A stretch of DNA of 64,000 nucleotides from Adenanthera pavonina (GCA_026686845.1 JAIVEN010000015.1:15233501-15297500), one strand, 5' to 3'; counted from the first letter of the stretch, positions 1-12,218 are shown. Notes: generated from the sequence alone by a model not told the origin. Program-made: numbers and translations.

Positions 1-486
1 TTTCTTTTTTGGAAATCCTGATAGGGGGATAACTTCGGTGGGAATATATTGAAAGGTCTCGTGAAGAGATTTGTTTGTCCGGCACTATAGAAGATTAAGA
101 TTGCCGTCACATGCTTTGAGAGGAAGAATGGAACGTGACATGAGGCATAGGTTTGGGAATTTTAGCCATTGGCAAAAGTTCATAATGGCGTAGCTAGCAC
201 TCTCAAAATTTTACCAAGGGATCATGTTTCCGGCTGAGAATCTCAAATCCCAACCCTATGATTTGTGATTACCATCTCTCTTGTTTTCATGAGAATAAAT
301 AATAGGATAGCTAGACAATGCTATTATCAAAACTTTATTTATTCTCTTTTTAATTTATTGTTGTTCACGTACGTTTTATCACATTTTTCCAACACATAAT
401 TGCAGATAATTTGATAATCTCCTGTATCCTAAATATAGGGTTTTTTCTTAATCTCAAATATAGAACCATTTTCAAAATACGAAATA
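1..486. other. Unassigned sequence at window edge
   Basis: The first ~290 bases are less AT-rich than what follows, but no open frame longer than a few dozen codons and no recognisable protein motif is present. From ~290 on it becomes typical AT-rich intergenic DNA. I cannot tell whether the left part is the end of a transposon or of a gene lying outside the window. Confidence 0.3.
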
Positions 487-761
487 CTCCTTCTGTTTCA
501 ATATATAAGATATCTTTTGAATAAATTAATATTTCACAATATAAGGTATTTTATGAATGACATAGTGTATATAATTTCCTTTTATCAAAAATGCCCCTAA
601 AAAATTATAGAATTTAATTAATGTTAGGAATTTAATTTATGGATCAACTATATTAAATGAGAGTAATTTAAAAAAGAGTAAAATTTTTTTTCAGTTATTA
701 ATTATCACTTTTAGATTGTGTGTGACAATTAAAAATATCTTATAAATAAAAAGAGAATGAG
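487..761. mobile_element. Stowaway-like MITE
   Basis: A ~275-bp non-coding segment flanked by TA on both sides. Its ends are inverted relatives: the left begins CTCCTTCTG and the right, read in reverse complement, begins CTCATTCTC. Both then carry an ATATAAGATAT-like block, and roughly two thirds of the first 32 positions match. Size, TA target site and CTCC-type ends fit Stowaway (Tc1/mariner-derived) MITEs. The copy is degenerate. Confidence 0.55.
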
Positions 762-1111
762 TAACATTTATTATGCATGTAAAAAAAACTCTATCTAATC
801 CATCTCAAAAAGAGAAAGAAAAATATTAAATAAGATTAATTTTAAATAAAAATATTAAAGGATACTATATATAAAGAGCAGTATATACTAGTTTTGTTTC
901 TAAACATAAAATACAAAAAGATACATCAGATAACTTCTCCATGTATCTCATATTAAAAAAAACTATTATATTTACAATAATATTATGTGTCCCTTCATGT
1001 GCTTTATAGGGAAGCCATGAACGAAGGTTGTGGAAAAGGAGAAGAGCCAGTAGAGAAAACTCGAAATTATTGTTATTAAAATTGAACTGAATTACCCAAT
1101 TTGACCGGTTG

Positions 1112-2148
1112 GATCAAGAACTTGTGCCTGGTCCAGTCTAGTCATGTTACAGACTGGTACTGTTCAGAATCAGTGAAAATCGGTCAAAAACTGGTAAAAT
1201 CGGCCTTGAATCGATAGAAGCTGTTCATTGTTATTTTTCTTTTCAAACATTTTCAAAATATTTTTTTTTATTTTTAAGATAAAATAACATCATTTTTAGT
1301 ATAAAATATATTTTTATATATTATAATATTATATAAGCATTATTATGATATATAACTATTAAAAATTATATATTTACTTAATAAACAATAAACAATATAT
1401 TATTAATTTATTATTTTAAACTTAAAATATGATTATAGATGAATATTAACTTATTTAAATTAAAATATTGAGTTATGAAACTTATTAATAATTTATTTGT
1501 GGTGAATAATAGATTGATAATTTAATATTATTTAGCTTGAGACTTTAATTAAGTTATAAAATTTGTTTGAACTTATATTATTTGTTTTAAATGTATTATT
1601 TTAATCACTACCGGTCTGATCCCGATTCGACTTTGGTAGAACTATTGAACATTGAACCAGTATGTTATTCAGTTCAATATTTAGTCCAGTTCTGACAATA
1701 TTACTCGAAACATGAGAAATCCTCATTTAATGCTCATTAGGTTACAAGCATCATATGCCCATCATATCTAAATTCAAATTTAAAGTTTTTATTTTTTTAT
1801 TTTTTAAAATAATAAAAACATATTTTTAAAAAGTAATAGTTATACAATTATTTTTATTTTAAATTTTGTATCTAATAAGAAAAAAAATTAAAAATATAAA
1901 AATAAATTAAAGCACTTAAATATCGGCCGTCCAAATTCAATTTTGGGTTGGGGGTTGGGGGATCAGTGAAGTGATTGGATGTAGGTAGAAGCTCTTGTTT
2001 ACAATTTTGTAAAAAGAAAATGTAACTGATTAAAAAAAAGGTACATTTACGATAGATTTATGTATTTGGATTTGGATATTAAATAATAAGATTTTTTTGG
2101 CCAATAAAAAATCTCTCTCTTTAATGAGTGAATAAGCAAACTTCAGAG
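1112..2148 (+). repeat. Tandem duplication, unit 1 (~1.04 kb)
   Basis: This segment recurs immediately downstream (2149-3197) in the same orientation with high similarity over its whole length. It starts with a block rich in CGGT/GGTC words, passes through an AT-rich core, returns to CGGTCTGATC-type words near 1612, and ends with a G-rich run (1945-1960) and a strongly conserved ~200-bp tail. It has no coding potential. Its first ~600 bp belong to a dispersed repeat family also seen in reverse orientation near 37.7-38.3 kb. Confidence 0.85.
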
Positions 2149-3197
2149 ATCAGAAACTCGTGCCTGGTCAGGTCCAGTCATGTCACAAACCGCTACTGTT
2201 CAGAACCGGTGAAAATCGGTCAAGAATTGGTGAAATCGGCTTTGAACTGATAGAAGCTGTTCATTGTTATTTTTTTTTCCAAATTTTTCCAAAATATTTT
2301 TTTTATTTTTAAGATAAAATAACATCATTTTTAGTACAAAATATATTTTTTATATATTATAATATTATATAAGCATTATTATGATATATAACTATTAAAA
2401 ATTATATATTTACTTAATAAACAATAAATAATATATTATTAATTTATTATTTTGAACTCAAAATATGATTATAGATGAATATTAACTTATTTAAATTAAA
2501 ATATTGAGTTATGAAACTTATTAATAATTTGTTTGTGGTGAATAATACTCTAGATTGATAATTTAATATTATTTAGTTTGAGACTTTAATTAAGTTATAA
2601 AATTTGTTTAAACTTATGTTATTTGTTTTAAATGTATTATTTTAATCACTATCGGTCCGATCCTGATTCGACTTTGGTAGAACTATTGAACATTAAACTA
2701 GTGTCTTATCCAATTCAATGTTCAGTCCAGTTCTAACAATATTGCTCAAAACATGAGAAATCCTCATTTAGTGCTCATTAGGTTTCAAGCATCATATGCT
2801 CATTGTATCTAAATTCAAATTTAAAGTTTTTTTTAAATAATAAAAACATATTTTTAAAAAGTAATAGTTATATAATTATTTTCATTTTAAATTTTGTATT
2901 TAATAAGATAAAAAATATAAAATATAAAAATAAATTAAAACACTTAAATATCGGCTGTCCAAATTCAAATTGAATTTGGACGGTCTTTTGGGTTGGGGGG
3001 TGGGGGAGCAGTGAAGTGATTGGATGTAGTTAGAAGCTCTTGTTTACAGTTTTGTAAAAAGAAAATGTAACTGATTAAAAAAAAGGTACATTTACGATAG
3101 ATTTATGTATTTGGATTTGGATATTAAATAATAAGATTTTTTTGGCCAATAAAAAATCTCTCTGTTTAATGAGTGAATAAGCAAACTTCAGAGATCA
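2149..3197 (+). repeat. Tandem duplication, unit 2 (~1.05 kb)
   Basis: Second copy of the unit at 1112-2148. The junction between copies is visible where the tail of unit 1 (ending CAGAGATCA near 2152) runs into the GTGCCTGGTC head of unit 2, while the tail of unit 2 continues into unique sequence after 3197. Differences are scattered substitutions and short indels, plus a short extra stretch near 2965-2985. Non-coding. Confidence 0.85.
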
Positions 3198-3736
3198 CTT
3201 TTATTCATTGCATACTCCTCATTTGTTTTTTGGCCAATAAAATATAATCCTCGTTTATTTGGGGATTGCATTGGTCATCCTGCTTGGGCGTGATGTGTAT
3301 AACAAGACAATAAAAAAATAGAATAACGGATAAAAATGAGCCCAATACAAGTCTAATATATCAAATCAAAATATATTATTTATAAATTATAGCTTCACAC
3401 AGAATTATTAAATACATAGACATATTTATTTGCTACAGTATATATTAACATGTTTATGTGGTAGATTTTTTTCCCCCTGCTTGTTAGGTGCTTCAGTTTT
3501 CGGTGTTGTCGTTTTATGTGACTCAGATTCAGCTTTCATGACGTTGTACTATGGCATAAGCCTGACACGTGTGCGTTTCAATCGTGCATCCCTGTAAAAT
3601 CCAATAGCTCTGAAGAAAAGATTCTTCCACGCGGCGGTCGAGAGCGTTTGTTTATTTTTAACTTTAATATTTTGGTATGCTAAAATAAAATAGAAAATAA
3701 AGCCTCAATCACTTTACTACTCGTTGAAAAACCGTA
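3198..3736. other. AT-rich intergenic, nothing recognised
   Basis: No open frame of note, no inverted-repeat ends and no RNA gene are seen. A short less AT-rich patch lies at ~3470-3650. Confidence 0.4.
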
Positions 3737-4930
3737 AGCAAATATTTATTATATTTTCTTCTTGGTCATCAAATGTGAACTTGAAAAGAAAACGCAAATA
3801 TATTATATACACATGCCATAATTTTTATAAATAGAATATTATAATTACAATCTTTTAACAGTATACGACACCATTCAATATTTTCCTTCCCTTTTTACTT
3901 TTAAAATTCATATAATACATCTATGCAATTATCAGGCGAATGAAATAGATTGAAAGCCAAAAGTAGAAATGGAATTGCAAAATGGTACTCCCTCGATGGT
4001 CTATATAAGTTAACTTCTACAAAGGTTTTATAATTCTAAATATAAGTTGTTTTATAAAAATTTATAAAGTATTAATTATTTTATTTTAAAAATATTTTTT
4101 TAAAAATTATTTTATAAAATATTAATTACTTTAAAAAATTTAAATATACTCTATGATATTAATTATGGATAATGATGAAAATTAAAATAAATGTTAGATA
4201 ATTTTATTAATATAACTATTTTTTCTTAACTCTTATGAGGCAGTTAAAAGTGATTTATATTAAAGATGGGAGAAAGTATTATCTAAATTGGTTTTGCTAA
4301 CTAAATTATATTAGATTCGAACAACAAATACGTGAATAAGAATGACAATTCTAAACCGGCATAAGCGTAATGTTGCTACCTACGCTCCAACCCGACACAG
4401 AGAAGATGTTGTGAAATAGTTCAATGTAATGTGTGGGCGACAACTTTGTCAATGTCAGTTTAAAAATAAAAATGATCCCAACTCCCAAAAAATTCTTGCT
4501 GGCCATTTCATTCATGTGAAACGTAATATAGCATTATTTTAATCAAAGTTACGTCATCAATTCACGGGTACACGTGCCATGCCTTTCAAAAAATATTTCA
4601 AGTTTTATTACGATTATTTATACTCCAATTTAGAAAAAAAATAATACCACTAATTATAATGGAGTAGGAAATAATGGCGTTAAATGAGAGACAGAGGAAT
4701 TGATGAATCCGAGCATATAATTTTTGTTTTCTGTGTCTCGTTCTCAGCCTACGTCACATGTTCGGGAGCAATGAATGAAACATTCATTTCCGACCGAACG
4801 CCAAATTGGGCCCCAAAAACCCAACTAGCTCCAAGTTTAGTGGCCGAGACAATCCAAAAATCAATTATGGGCTGATGGGCCATGCATAGAACGTGACCCT
4901 AATTTGACACAAGATGACACTTGTGCACAT
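3737..4930 (+). repeat. Diverged segmental duplication, copy A
   Basis: Stretches of this segment recur in the same order at 5430-5583 and then 12219-12760. Anchors are TCATCAAATGTG (3767 and 5447), CCATTCAATATTTT (3871 and 5542), a CAGGC-AATGAAAT block (3935 and 12244), GAGAGACAGAGGAATTGA (4687 and 12467) and GGGAGCAATGAAT (4763 and 12537). The second copy was later split by the copia element at 5584-12218. Copy A carries its own Stowaway-like insertion. No gene is evident. A 63-codon frame at 4684-4875 lies here but is not conserved in copy B. Confidence 0.75.
3988..4276. mobile_element. Stowaway-like MITE in copy A
   Basis: About 289 bp bounded by TA dinucleotides. The left end starts CTCCCTCGATGG, and the right end in reverse complement starts CTTTCTCCCATC followed by a related AT-rich block. 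The corresponding place in duplicate copy B (after ~12290) lacks it, so it probably inserted after the duplication. Confidence 0.6.
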
Positions 4931-5429
4931 CGTGACCATGTGCGTGTTTTGATTTGCCTTCCTTTCAATAGTATATTGGTTTTATGGCTTTTTGGGCCCC
5001 TACTTTAGTTGTTCTCATCTTAAAAGCCATGCTACGAGAATTAGTCCTATTTAAATTTAATAATATTTAAATTTAATTTGATAATATTAAATATTAAATA
5101 ATTATTAAAAAAAAATTATTTGAGTTAAGACATTGAGTTGGAAAAAAAAACATAAAGCTAACATTTTTTTAAAAAAATATAACTACTTTTAACCGAGACT
5201 AATTAAAACTATTTTTAACTAGTAAATTTTACAAAATGTATTGCTATAAAAAATTTACTTTAAAATTTTTATGGAGAAATCAACGCAATTAACACATAGA
5301 AACAATCCTAAAACTTCTAAACACATATATTTACTAATTAATTTACTGAGATAGATTGATTGTAATATTTTCTTAAACCAATAAAATGAATAATATTTAT
5401 TATAGTGGGAAAAAAGAATAATATTTATT
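4931..5429. other. AT-rich intergenic, nothing recognised
   Basis: Very AT-rich, low-complexity DNA between the two duplicated segments. No coding, RNA or repeat signature is seen. Confidence 0.4.
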
Positions 5430-5583
5430 ATTTTTTCTTTTTAGTCATCAAATGTGGCCTTGAAAAGAAATGGAAAATATCTTATACATATATGATAATT
5501 TATAAATATAATATTTTAATTTTTGATAATAGTATACCACACCATTCAATATTTTATTTTGTACTTTTTAAATTATATATACT
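5430..5583 (+). repeat. Segmental duplication, copy B, left part
   Basis: Corresponds to 3737-3910 of copy A. Similarity stops exactly at the copia LTR edge (5584) and resumes at 12219. Confidence 0.7.
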
Positions 5584-5952
5584 TGGGAATTGAGAGCAAT
5601 GATACATAGGAACAAAATGTATGAATTTGTGCATGGTTTATTTCTCAAGTTAGGGCTTAAAAAGAAACCCTTACGGAATACAAGTATAGAGAGAAACCTC
5701 TCTTGCAAAATAGTGAATTGTATAACCACTAAGCCTATGCAGATATGGTGGTGCATCAAGCACTACTCGGACAACAAAGCACACCCATTATACAGAAGAG
5801 AATAAGAACAATGAAAACCCTAGCTAGAAAAAATGATAGGTTGAGAACAAGGTAAGACCCAAAACAAACAATAAAATACAATATGTTACATAATAATGGG
5901 CTTAAACAATAATCGGCTAAAACACTATAAAGATAATAGATTGTCCTTAACT
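5584..5952 (-). repeat. copia-1 3' LTR
   Basis: Homologous to 11866-12218 with many substitutions and small indels. On the plus strand it begins TGGGAATTGAGAGC and ends near CCTTAAC. It is followed by a run of C (5951-5957), which is the polypurine tract on the minus strand. Confidence 0.85.
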
Positions 5953-5959
5953 CCCCCCC

Positions 5960-7440
5960 TCAAAGAGAGGGTGCTGGAAACACCTAAAGCTTGCTACTCA
6001 AGTTGCCTAATTGATTAGAGGTGAGAGGCTTAGTCATGTAGTCGGTAATTTGATTTGATGTAGGAACATATATAATCTCCAATTCCTTTGCTAAAACTTG
6101 GTCACGTATAAAATGGACATCTATCTCGATGTGCTTGGTGCAAGCATGTTAAACTGGATTAGAAGCAGTGGCATTGGCACTTAAATTGTCACACCAAATG
6201 ATTGGTGTTCTAATAAGAGGAAACTATAACTCATGGAGAAGTGCTTTTAACCAAGTGATCTCTGTTGCAAGGCCAGCAAGTCCTCTATACTCAAACTCTG
6301 TGCTTGATTGTGATACAACACGTTGCTTCTTCGAACCCCAAGACACTAAATTGTTCTCGAAATAAATGTAGAAACCTGCAATCGACCTCCTGTCATTGGC
6401 ATTTACAGCCTAGTCTGCATCACTAAATCCAACAAGATCTAGTTGAGGTGCTGGTTTGATGTGTAGACCTATTGTTGCTATACCTTTACGATATCTTAAT
6501 ATATTTTTGGCAGCTTATAGGTGAATGTCCACAAGTGCATTAAGATATTAACTGAATTTATTATCTGAAAAACAAATGTTAGGACAAGTGGCTATAAGAT
6601 ATTGTGATGCTTCAATAATTCTTCTATAAGAAGTAGCATCATTTAATAAATTAGCACCAGCAAAAGACAAATATTTCCTTGTAGCCATAGGAGTGTTGCA
6701 AGGAGCAGCATTCAACATATCAAATCTCTTTAACAAGTCATATATGTGTATGCCTTGACTCAAAACTAAACCAAAATTATCTATAACGATCTTAACCCCA
6801 AGGAAATAATGTAGAACACCTAAGTCTTTTAAAGTAAATAGGCTGTGCAAGTTCTTAGTGCATCTCTTCAGTGACTTAGAATCATTACCGGTTACTAGTA
6901 TGTTGTATACATATATAAGTATGAACAACACAATTTTATTATGCTTGAGCACAAAAATAGAATTATCACTCTTCAAGTTTCTAAATCCCCATTTCATCAA
7001 AACTAATTTCAGTCAATCAAACCAAGCTTTAGGAGCTTGTCTTAAACCATATATGGCTTTAGATAACTTGCAGACATGAGATGACTTAGATGGATTTACA
7101 AAACCTTCAGGTTGTTTCATGTATATTGCTTCTTCTAGATGACCATTTAAAAAGGTATTGTTTATATCCAACTATTTGATGTCCCATTCAAAGGTCATGG
7201 CTAGAGTTAAAATGACTTTGATTGTTGCAGCTCTAAATACAGGACTATAAGTTTCACCATAATCTACCTTGGGATCCTGTTGAAACCCCTTAGCAAATAA
7301 TCTTGCCTTTTGTTTGTAGATTTGTCCTTCAGAGTTAAGTTTGCTTTTAAACACCCTCTTACAATCAACTATATTTGAAATACCATCAAAGGGAACCAAA
7401 GTCCAGGTGTTGTTTCTCTCCAAAGCATTGATTTCTTCCT
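5960..7440 (-). pseudogene. copia-1 reverse transcriptase / RNase H remnant
   Basis: Minus-strand translation gives the copia RT start (NTWTLVPFDG at about 7410), the AKGFQQDPKVDYGETYSPV block (~7280), an AIYGLKQAPKAWFD block (~7030), the DLGVLHYFLG block (~6800) and, further on, RNase H sequences including a CDNLSANA-like block (~6190) and a TKHIEIDVHF block (~6110). Several in-frame stops separate them, for instance near 7172 and 6548. The catalytic YVDD box is replaced by YVYN (~6905), so even the continuous part could not be an active polymerase. Confidence 0.9.
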
Positions 7441-7899
7441 ACATGGCTTGCCTCCATTATGGAAGGTTTAACACTTCTGCTGTGCTCCTTGGTTTTGAAT
7501 TTACATTGTCAATTATATGTGTCAAGCCCATATATGGATATTGCGGCCTGTAAATGCCACTTTTGCTTCTTGTAATAATTTGATGTCTTGGGATTTGCTG
7601 TTGATCTAGTTCTTCAATTGGTGCAGGTTTTTGGTTGGTTACAAATTCTAGATCATCATTTTGAAAATCGATTGGTGAAGGTGTTTGTGAATCACCTACT
7701 CTTAAAATTTGTACAACAGCTTCATTTTGATCATTGTCATTTGGCTACAATTCTTTATGCTCAGATGAAACAAATTCATCTTCAATTCTCACTTGATCTT
7801 GCTATTGGTTCAAGTTACTGTCAGAAACCAGATCACCATTTGTTTCCATATCAAAGCTATTGAAATGTTGCAAAAAAGTATTGTCAGTGGTAATAGTAA

Positions 7900-10330
7900 C
7901 ATCAAAAGACTTCTCTTTTCTATTTAGAAAACCATTAGCAAAGGGAAAATTTCTTTCGTTAAAAACCACATGTTAAGAGGTGTAAATTCTCCCTGTATAA
8001 TTCAAGCATTCAAACCCTTCATGATTAAAGCTACAACCCATAAAAACACATTTTTGATTATGAAATTGTAGCTTATGACTATTGATCGAGATTCCGCAAG
8101 TATACAGGGTCGATCGCAGTAATAAAAAAATCTCCAGAGTATTCCAGAAATCGAACCCAAGGGAGGTAGTAAATTTATCAGTCCAAACTTTTAATCTCAA
8201 AGGCAAGTGATAATCAAATTAAGAATTCAAATTTTAAAAGAAAATAAATAGAAAACAAAATGAAGTTTGAGTTTGATTCAGTTCTAGAAGCGTCAAGGGA
8301 TCAGGATTCACCTTATGAGATAATTAGATTTTATTTCTTAGTTAGACTCTGCATAATTATAGTGATTGTTGTTCGTAAAGCGTCCTAATTACCTCTTGGT
8401 CAATTAGTCCTTATTTAATTAGGATTCAATTCGCACTCGCGCAACTAAAGTTCCTAATTAAATCTTGAAAACTATAACTTATATCACCATGAATTCCTAA
8501 TTATATCTCTAGATTAGTTATTCATGTTTATCTCTCTATATCTAGGTTCACTCTTCACCTCTCAGTCCATCAAGTTTACCTATTAATTAAATTTTATGGT
8601 GATCAAGCATAAAATTCACATGAACGAATAAAAGAGATAAATATAATAAGAAGATAAATTAAATATAACTTGAAGAACAAATCAAAGAGTCTTAACTAGA
8701 GAAACAAATCTAATCCATCCCAGTCAGGCTACATCCCTACCCACGACTGGGAAATTTAGCTACTCATGGAAATAGAAATTAAATCACAACTAAAATTCCA
8801 AATCATAGTGAAAATAATAAGAGAACAGAGTTATATTAGAGAAGAATGAATCTATCGCTAATACTCCCCGAATCTCCTTACTCTCTCTCTATAAGATGCT
8901 CCTAGTTGCTCCCAGATCCGTTTAGAACCGTGTTCTCTGACTTCTGAGTGCGTTTCTGAATCCCATTGTGTTTCTATCGTGTCTCTTTATATAGAAAAAT
9001 TTTAGAAGCCCATAAAAGCCAAAAATATTATGAAAACACGTCAAAAACGTGATTTTATAGACCCCTAATGCATGACTGGGCACCGGGTGACTATAAAATC
9101 AATTAATACGGCACCGGGTGCTTCCAAAATGAAGAAAAACGTCAAAATTCGCGTTGACCCAGCGCCGGGTGGGTTCTGTTGTACGGAACATGCACCTCCC
9201 AGCTTCATAACATTATCAGCTCATGTTGACACTTTGCATTTGATTTTCATTATGATAACGTTGGAATTTTGGAAAACTCAAAACATGAAAGTTTTAGATC
9301 TATGTCTTAGATTTCCAACACATATTAAATCACCTCAATTGGAGTTCATATGTGAGAGTTATGATTAAAATATCGAAGGGTGTCGAAACTTTTCAGCATA
9401 AACGATTTGTAACGTTTTTGCTCCGAATACTTCCAAATGAGCCTATAACGTCATGAAATACAAAAATATGTCAAATCATGCTAAAATATATCAATATAAA
9501 TATATTTAGATATAATTTAGAGCTTAAATATGGGTATTTTATATGTATAAAATGAACACATCAACTATTATACGGCTTCAAACAAGGATAACAAGCACAA
9601 CCGAAAGTCTTCAAAGCAAGATAATTTGGTTTTCTATTGTTCAAGATAGAAAAGGGACTTTTTCCCTCTAACACATCAGTTGGCAATCTATTGATCAAGA
9701 ATACTGTGGTTTGGAAAGCCTCAACCCAATAATGAAAGGGCATTTTGGCTTGAGCCAAGTGTGTTAATCCCATTTCTACTATGTAACGATGTTTCCTTTT
9801 AACTCTTCCATTTTGAGTTGAAGTATAGGGGCAAGATTGCATAAAAAATTATATCATTAGATTGGGTTATAATTAAAAAGGCTCAAAACTCTTATCTCCA
9901 ATCACTTTGTATGGTCTTAATTTTTTTGTCAAAATAATTTTGGACCTTTGTTTTGAATTGATTGAAAGCAATAACTACCTCTCTTTTGTGTTTTAATGGA
10001 TATAATCAAGAATGTTTCCTAAAATCATCAATAAATACAACGTCATACCTGTGTCCAGCAGTAGAATTAACTGGTGTTGGTCCTCAAACATCAGTGTGTG
10101 TTAATTCTAATGGATGCAAAGCACAAGAAGTAAAAGATTTGAATGGAAACAAATGAGCCTTGCCTAATTGGTAGGCCTCACAAAACAGAGATTTTTCATT
10201 ATTTTTTCCAATTGGCACTTTACAATGATTTAAAATTTGCAACAAAACCTTATTGGAAGGGTGTCCTAGCTAATTTCTATGCTAGATTTCCTTTTCACTT
10301 AAGAGAGATAAACATCAATTTCACAATTCA
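7900..10330 (-). pseudogene. copia-1 integrase remnant, split by a solo LTR
   Basis: The N-terminal side (9569-9842) shows the copia integrase block SCPYTSTQNGRVKRKHRYI and then FLINRLPTDVLEGKSPF. The C-terminal side (7930-8077) shows FMGCSFNHEGFECLN and TGRIYTS followed by a stop. The two halves are separated by the foreign 1481-bp LTR at 8083-9563 with its duplicated ACTAT target. The part upstream of 9842 (to ~10330) has lost its frame. Confidence 0.85.
8083..9563. mobile_element. Solo LTR (1481 bp) nested in copia-1
   Basis: The segment starts TGATCGAGATTCC, ends AACACATCA, and is flanked by a perfect 5-bp direct repeat ACTAT (8078-8082 and 9564-9568). This is the signature of an LTR inserted as part of a retrotransposon that later lost its interior by LTR-LTR recombination. 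It has no internal coding region. A short plus-strand open frame at 9072-9368 inside it looks fortuitous. Length suggests a Ty3/gypsy-type LTR, but the family is not certain. Confidence 0.88.
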
Positions 10331-10336
10331 ATAAAT

Positions 10337-10702
10337 TCAAACTTTGTTGACACAATAGACCATCAACCTTGCAGTGTTTAATATCACTTTTGACTGGATA
10401 TAGACCCTCTTGACCTTGCCTTCCAGCAATGTTTGACTTGTCATTTTGTCCTTCACCAAGCAACTAAATGAATGAATCTTAACAGTCATACTATTATCAG
10501 CATCCATTCTTGAAAGACTAACAAGATTTTTAGTAGCAACAGGAACAAGCAAAACATTTTTCAACCGAAGAACTTTGTTTTTGCACATGATAGTAGAGTT
10601 ACCAACTTTTTCTACTTTAACTTTGGATCCATCAAGAAAGGTTAAATAAAGCTTACCAGAGATGTCGTTCATATAATCAAAATTCTTTGGATTGTTTGTC
10701 AC
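10337..10702 (-). pseudogene. copia-1 protease-region remnant
   Basis: A 121-residue frame resembling the segment between copia protease and integrase: a KLYLTFLDGSKVKVEKVG-like block followed by LKNVLLVPVATKNLVSLSR, a hallmark of the end of the copia protease region. The catalytic aspartate region upstream is not in frame. Confidence 0.8.
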
Positions 10703-11099
10703 GTGTGCATTTGTTCCATAATTTATTTACCACATTAGATCATTGACCACACTAGGAGTTCCATAGAAAGCAGAGTATTAAGATAAATTGTTGAAGCTTG
10801 ACTACTGCCCTTTGTTACTATTTTGAACAGAGCTGCCATAGTTCTTGTCAAAATGAAAGAAACAAGTTGTGGCAATATGTCTTGCTTTGTTACAGACTTA
10901 TAGGTCTATTGCTTGGTCTATTTCATCTTCCTCCATGATTTCTTCCATCTTTAAAAGACCTTTGACCATGCCATCCTTCTTTGTTGTTGTCAGGTCCATA
11001 ATAGAAGTTCCTCTGAATAGCCACATTCACAAAAAGCTAGAGGCTCAAATTACTCAATTGATTCAACTATTCCAAATGAGTTTCAAAGGTAAGTAATGT

Positions 11100-11733
11100 T
11101 GCCTACAAATCAATCCAAGTTAAGTCAATCTTATCAGCTAGTTGAATGACAATAACATTATATTCAGCATCTAATCAGGCAAGGATCTGAGTTATCAAGT
11201 CTTCAGTCAAAATTGGACTTCTTGCCATCTCCAGGTTATCTGCAATACTCTTTATCTTATTCAAGTATTCATCCATTTTCATCATCCATTTTGCATGTTC
11301 TCTAAAATTCACTTTTGTAGAGAGTGACTTTGGATTTGGAATGTGCTCCAATGAGATCATGTGCTACCTTTCAAATGTCTCTGGCATTAGTGCATCGAAT
11401 CATCTAAGTGTCAACTTTAGTGGTCATGGAATTAAGGATCCAACCTATCAGTAGTTGGTTCGTGTTGCACTATTGGGCATATTTAGAATTTGCTTTAATC
11501 TTAGTTCCTTCAATGATAAACTCTAACAGCTTGTCCAAGGTCTCCTTAATATGGCCGTGCATATTGTTTCCTTTAATGATCAGGAAAATGAGATAACGCC
11601 ATAGAAGATAATTATCACACTCGAGCTTGATCGAACAGGTCTGATTAATTGAGTTAAATAGAGAGGATGGATTTTGCAGATTCACGATAACATTGTTGGG
11701 CTCATAAACTCGATGCCAATTTCCTGGCTTCAA
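11100..11733 (-). pseudogene. copia-1 gag remnant
   Basis: Two minus-strand pieces: 11470-11733, containing the gag N-terminal block IKLECDNYLLWRYLI, and 11175-11360, containing FREHAKWMMKMDEYLNKIK and LTEDLITQILA, as in copia gag (UBN2/retrotran_gag family). Frames are interrupted between and after them, and no intact CCHC knuckle is visible. Confidence 0.75.
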
Positions 11734-11847
11734 TATTGATTGGTGTTGGTTGACTGTTTGGTGTTCTTTATCTGGCTATTTTCCTTATTCAGTGATGGAG
11801 CTGTTCCATCGGTGAATTTCTGTGGCTCCATCTTAAGCGTCGGTGGG

Positions 11848-11862
11848 TTGGCTCTGATACCA
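11848..11862 (-). other. copia-1 primer-binding site
   Basis: On the minus strand TGGTATCAGAGCC lies just inside the 5' LTR, matching the 3' end complement of plant initiator tRNA-Met, the usual copia primer. Confidence 0.85.
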
Positions 11863-11865
11863 ACT

Positions 11866-12218
11866 TGAGAATTGAGAGCAATAATATAAAGGAACAAAAT
11901 GTATGAATTTGTGCACTGTTCATTTCTCAAGTTAGGGCTTAAATAGAAACCCTTACTGAATACAAGTTGAGAGAGAAACCTCTCTTGCAAAATAACAAAA
12001 TGTACAACCACTAAGCCTATGCAGATGTGGTGGTGCATCGAGCATCACTCAAACAGCAAAGCACACCTACCGTACAGAAGAAGATAAGAATAATGAAAAT
12101 CTTACCTAGAAATAATGATAGGCCAACAACAAGGTAACACCCAAAACAAACAATAAAATACAATATGTTACATAACAGTGGGTTGAAACACTGTAAAAAT
12201 AATGGACTTTCCTTAACA
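11866..12218 (-). repeat. copia-1 5' LTR
   Basis: Partner of the LTR at 5584-5952. On the plus strand it begins TGAGAATTGAGAGC and ends CCTTAACA. The flanks are AT repeats, so a target duplication cannot be read with confidence. Confidence 0.85.

Larger units (their letters stand above)
5584..12218 (-). mobile_element. Decayed Ty1-copia retrotransposon (copia-1)
   Basis: A complete but old LTR element read on the minus strand. Two related ~355-368 bp LTRs bound it. The internal part holds, in minus-strand order, a primer-binding site matching initiator tRNA-Met, gag, protease, integrase, reverse transcriptase and RNase H remnants, and a polypurine tract next to the 3' LTR. Every domain is broken by stops and frameshifts. 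A 1481-bp solo LTR (8083-9563) is nested inside the integrase region, so the copia-1 sequence itself is about 5.1 kb. It inserted into duplicate copy B. Roughly one LTR position in ten differs, which points to an old insertion. Confidence 0.92.

Noticed and set aside
4684..4875. 63-codon open frame in duplicate copy A
   Set aside because: The matching stretch of copy B (around 12467-12700) does not keep the frame, and no domain is visible.
5568..5805. Short frames with matching protein ends at 5.6-5.8 kb and 11.7-12.2 kb
   Set aside because: Both lie in the two LTRs of copia-1, which explains their similarity.
9072..9368. 98-codon frame in the nested LTR
   Set aside because: It lies wholly within a solo LTR and has no domain or splice partner.
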